Below, in pieces: positions 37,857 to 39,104 of a stretch of DNA of 39,104 bases (positions within the stretch are counted from its first letter, which is position 1; the number at the start of each line of letters is the position of its first letter). The translations under genes were made by a program, and so were the position numbers. The notes under the pieces are model-generated. The model was not told where the DNA came from and made no database searches. It saw only the letters and a program-made list of their open reading frames with translations. The stretch is taken from positions 1 through 39,104 of IMG/VR virus record IMGVR_UViG_3300002835_005806. One strand, given 5' to 3'. The DNA is from a virus.

Positions 37857-37933
37857 CTGAGTGTAGTTCAGCCTGGTAGAATGCCTGCTTTGGGAGCAGG
37901 AGGTCGGGAGTTCGATCCTCTCCACTCAGACCA
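37857..37933 (+). tRNA. tRNA-Pro (TGG)
   Basis: Acceptor CTGAGTG/CACTCAG; anticodon stem CCTGC/GCAGG with loop TTTGGGA gives TGG; CCA encoded. C1-G72 is usual for bacterial Pro. Confidence 0.95.
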
Positions 37934-37938
37934 ATATA

Positions 37939-38013
37939 GGTAATGTAGCACAATGGTAGTGCAGCACCTTCATACGGTGTGTGTTGGGAGTTCGAGTCTC
38001 TCCATTACCACCA
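37939..38013 (+). tRNA. tRNA-Met (CAT)
   Basis: Acceptor GGTAATG/CATTACC; loop TTCATAC gives CAT; T-loop TTCGAGT; CCA encoded. It differs clearly from the CAT tRNA at 32489, so the two may have different identities. Confidence 0.93.
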
Positions 38014-38015
38014 AA

Positions 38016-38091
38016 CGGTCCTTAGTAAAATGGATAATTACGGTAGGCTACGGACCTACAGGCGGGAGTTCGATTCTCTCAGGACCGGCCA
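38016..38091 (+). tRNA. tRNA-Arg (ACG)
   Basis: Acceptor CGGTCCT/AGGACCG; anticodon stem GTAGG/CCTAC with loop CTACGGA gives ACG (A34 normally edited to inosine by host TadA); CCA encoded. Confidence 0.94.
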
Positions 38092-38093
38092 AT

Positions 38094-38167
38094 TGTCCTG
38101 TAGTTAAATGGTATAACTGTCGATTGATAATCGACCATTACAAGTTCAATTCTTGTCGGGACAACCA
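38094..38167 (+). tRNA. tRNA-Ile (GAT)
   Basis: Acceptor TGTCCTG/CGGGACA; loop TTGATAA gives GAT; T-loop TTCAATT; discriminator A and CCA encoded. Confidence 0.93.
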
Positions 38168-38184
38168 ATATATTAGGAGTGAAC

Positions 38185-38406
38185 ATGTCAGATGGTGGTA
38201 AAGGAAGCAATCCTAGACCTTTTAGTGTAGATCAAAAAACATATGATGATAATTGGGATAAAATTTTTAAGAAAAACAATTATCAAGATGTTTTAAGTAC
38301 AGAAGATTGTGTGCTTGATGCATTGAAAGAAATGAATAGAGTTAGTGATGAATGTGGTGATTATATTACTAATGAAATAGACATTCCTAAAAATAACCCG
38401 GAGTAG
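38185..38406 (+). CDS. Small conserved-type phage protein (MSDGGKGS start)
   Basis: A 73-residue protein starting MSDGGKGSNPRPFSVDQKTY, with DDNWDKIFKK after it. This opening is familiar from small uncharacterised proteins of many tailed phages. The rest is acidic. AGGAG is 5 nt before ATG 38185 (GTG 38179 is inside the ribosome site). The last residues NNPE and the TAG stop are encoded by the start of tRNA-Trp. Function unknown. Confidence 0.75.
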   Translation: MSDGGKGSNPRPFSVDQKTYDDNWDKIFKKNNYQDVLSTEDCVLDALKEMNRVSDECGDYITNEIDIPKNNPE

Positions 38407-38470
38407 TATAATGGCAGTGCGGCGGTCTCCAAAACCGTTAGTGGGAGTTCGATTCTCTCCTCCGGGGCCA
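38397..38470 (+). tRNA. tRNA-Trp (CCA anticodon)
   Basis: Acceptor CCCGGAG/CTCCGGG; loop CTCCAAA gives CCA; discriminator G; 3' CCA encoded. Ten bases overlap the preceding ORF, whose TAG is tRNA positions 8-10. Confidence 0.95.
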
Positions 38471-38489
38471 ACAACTAAAAGGAGAAAAA

Positions 38490-38960
38490 ATGAAAAAATT
38501 AAATCTTGAGGAAGTAAAAAACTACATCCTAGCACAATCACCTGAAACTAAAATTTATCTTGGTGCTGACTCCGAAAGATTTAATATGAATGGTGTTTGG
38601 TATGCAGATTATACAACAGCGATTGTTGTACACATAGATGGTCGCCATGGATGTAAAATCTTTGGTGAAGTCACAAGAGAAAAAGATTACGATCAACGCA
38701 AGGATCGTCCATCGATGCGATTGATGAATGAAGTATATAAAGTATCAGAGCTATTTCAAAATCTTGCTGAAGTTTTAGAAGATCGTTATGTTGAAGTACA
38801 CTTAGACATTAACCCAAATGAAATGCATGGATCATCTTGTGTAATTCAACAAGCAGTTGGTTATATTCGTGGTACATGTAATGTGATACCTATGGTTAAA
38901 CCAAGAGCATTTGCGGCTTCTTATGCAGCAGATAGATTAAAGCAAGTTTTAGCAGCATAG
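38490..38960 (+). CDS. RNase H-like protein, DUF458/YkuK-type
   Basis: A 156-residue protein. IYLGADSERFNMNG (acidic residue after a first strand), YTTAIVVHIDGRHGCKIFGE, VEVHLDINPNEMHGSS and a final AASYAADRLKQ helix fit the YkuK/DUF458 predicted RNase H-like fold. Candidate active-site acids are in GADSE and HLDIN. An AAAAGGAG site precedes the ATG. Proximity to tRNA genes suggests RNA processing or repair, but that is inference; the family has no firm function known to me. Confidence 0.75.
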   Translation: MKKLNLEEVKNYILAQSPETKIYLGADSERFNMNGVWYADYTTAIVVHIDGRHGCKIFGEVTREKDYDQRKDRPSMRLMNEVYKVSELFQNLAEVLEDRYVEVHLDINPNEMHGSSCVIQQAVGYIRGTCNVIPMVKPRAFAASYAADRLKQVLAA

Positions 38961-38967
38961 TTTCAAT

Positions 38968-39043
38968 GGTAACCTTAGTGTAGTGGTCTGCACTTCTCGC
39001 TGTGACCGAGAAAGTATGAGTTCGATCCTCATAGGTTACCCCA
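38968..39043 (+). tRNA. tRNA-His (GTG) with encoded G-1
   Basis: The gene encodes the extra 5' G (38968) that pairs with C73, the histidine identity pair; the acceptor is otherwise GTAACCT/AGGTTAC. Anticodon stem TCTCG/CGAGA, loop CTGTGAC gives GTG; CCA encoded. Confidence 0.94.
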
Positions 39044-39049
39044 AGCAAT

Positions 39050-39104
39050 GCATCGTTAGTTCAGTGGTAGAATCCCTGCCTTACAAGCAGGTTGTCGGTG
39101 GTTC
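39050..39104 (+). tRNA. tRNA-Val (TAC), cut by window end
   Basis: Acceptor 5' strand GCATCGT, D-arm, anticodon stem CCTGC/GCAGG with loop CTTACAA giving TAC, and the start of the T-arm are visible. The rest lies outside the window, so the array continues. Confidence 0.88.

Noticed and set aside
1-39104. CRISPR array, integrase, insertion sequence or attachment site
   Set aside because: No regularly spaced repeats, recombinase genes or terminal inverted repeats were seen.

Overview
The window is a contiguous piece of a lytic T4-like myovirus (tailed phage) genome. It is AT-rich, and every gene reads on the + strand. Gene order and content match the marine T4-like group (T4-like cyanophages, pelagiphages and relatives) better than enteric T4: neck and head genes are followed directly by gp3, uvsY, uvsW, gp55, gp47, gp46, then clamp, clamp loader, regA and an hsp20 chaperone. 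I see no integrase, no CRISPR array and no photosynthesis genes, so the host cannot be named from this window.

Region 1 (1-2152) is accessory: the end of a ferritin-like EXXH protein, a class I glutamine amidotransferase, a cupin and a P-loop protein, tightly packed like one operon. Region 2 (2192-17217) is the late virion module: gp13, gp14, gp15, gp16, a HAD-like protein, a small basic protein, gp17, gp18, gp19, gp20, a gp67-like protein, two extra proteins, gp68-like, gp21, gp22 and gp23, closed by a strong terminator. Late promoters (TATAAATA or one-mismatch NATAAATA) lie before gp13, gp19, gp67, gp22, gp23 and gp3. Three proteins in this module begin with N-termini resembling the T4 capsid-targeting sequence of internal head proteins.

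Region 3 (17244-31649) is the replication, recombination and transcription module: gp3, uvsY, uvsW, a small conserved-looking ORF, sigma factor gp55, gp47/gp46, peptide deformylase, a 2OG-Fe(II) oxygenase, a DNA methyltransferase, a small winged-helix protein in its own promoter-terminator unit, a glycosyltransferase, a DUF5664-like nucleotide hydrolase, clamp gp45, clamp loader gp44/gp62, RegA and Hsp20. Host-type sigma70 promoters (TTGACA-like, 17-18 bp spacer, TGN-extended TATAAT-like) stand before uvsY, gp47, the winged-helix gene, gp45, hsp20 and several small genes, often overlapping the preceding stop codon.

Region 4 (31683-39104) is a large tRNA array: 22 tRNA genes covering 18 amino acids (no Leu or Phe seen here), all complete ones with encoded CCA, the last cut by the window edge. 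Between them lie dCMP deaminase, a zinc metallopeptidase, a DXD-type glycosyltransferase, an HNH endonuclease, a secreted penicillin-binding-protein-like peptidase, a DUF458-like protein and several tiny ORFs, some membrane-spanning.

The most unusual parts of the array are: (a) a promoter, 31-codon ORF, alternative hairpin and terminator directly ahead of the tRNAs, resembling a leader-peptide attenuator; (b) two ~340 nt noncoding blocks (35251-35591 and 37436-37776) that share an identical 22-nt core followed by a hairpin of the same architecture with compensatory base changes; (c) repeated CCATATA/TATATGG hairpins that start at tRNA 3' ends; and (d) ORFs whose stop codons are supplied by the tRNA U8-A9-R10 positions.
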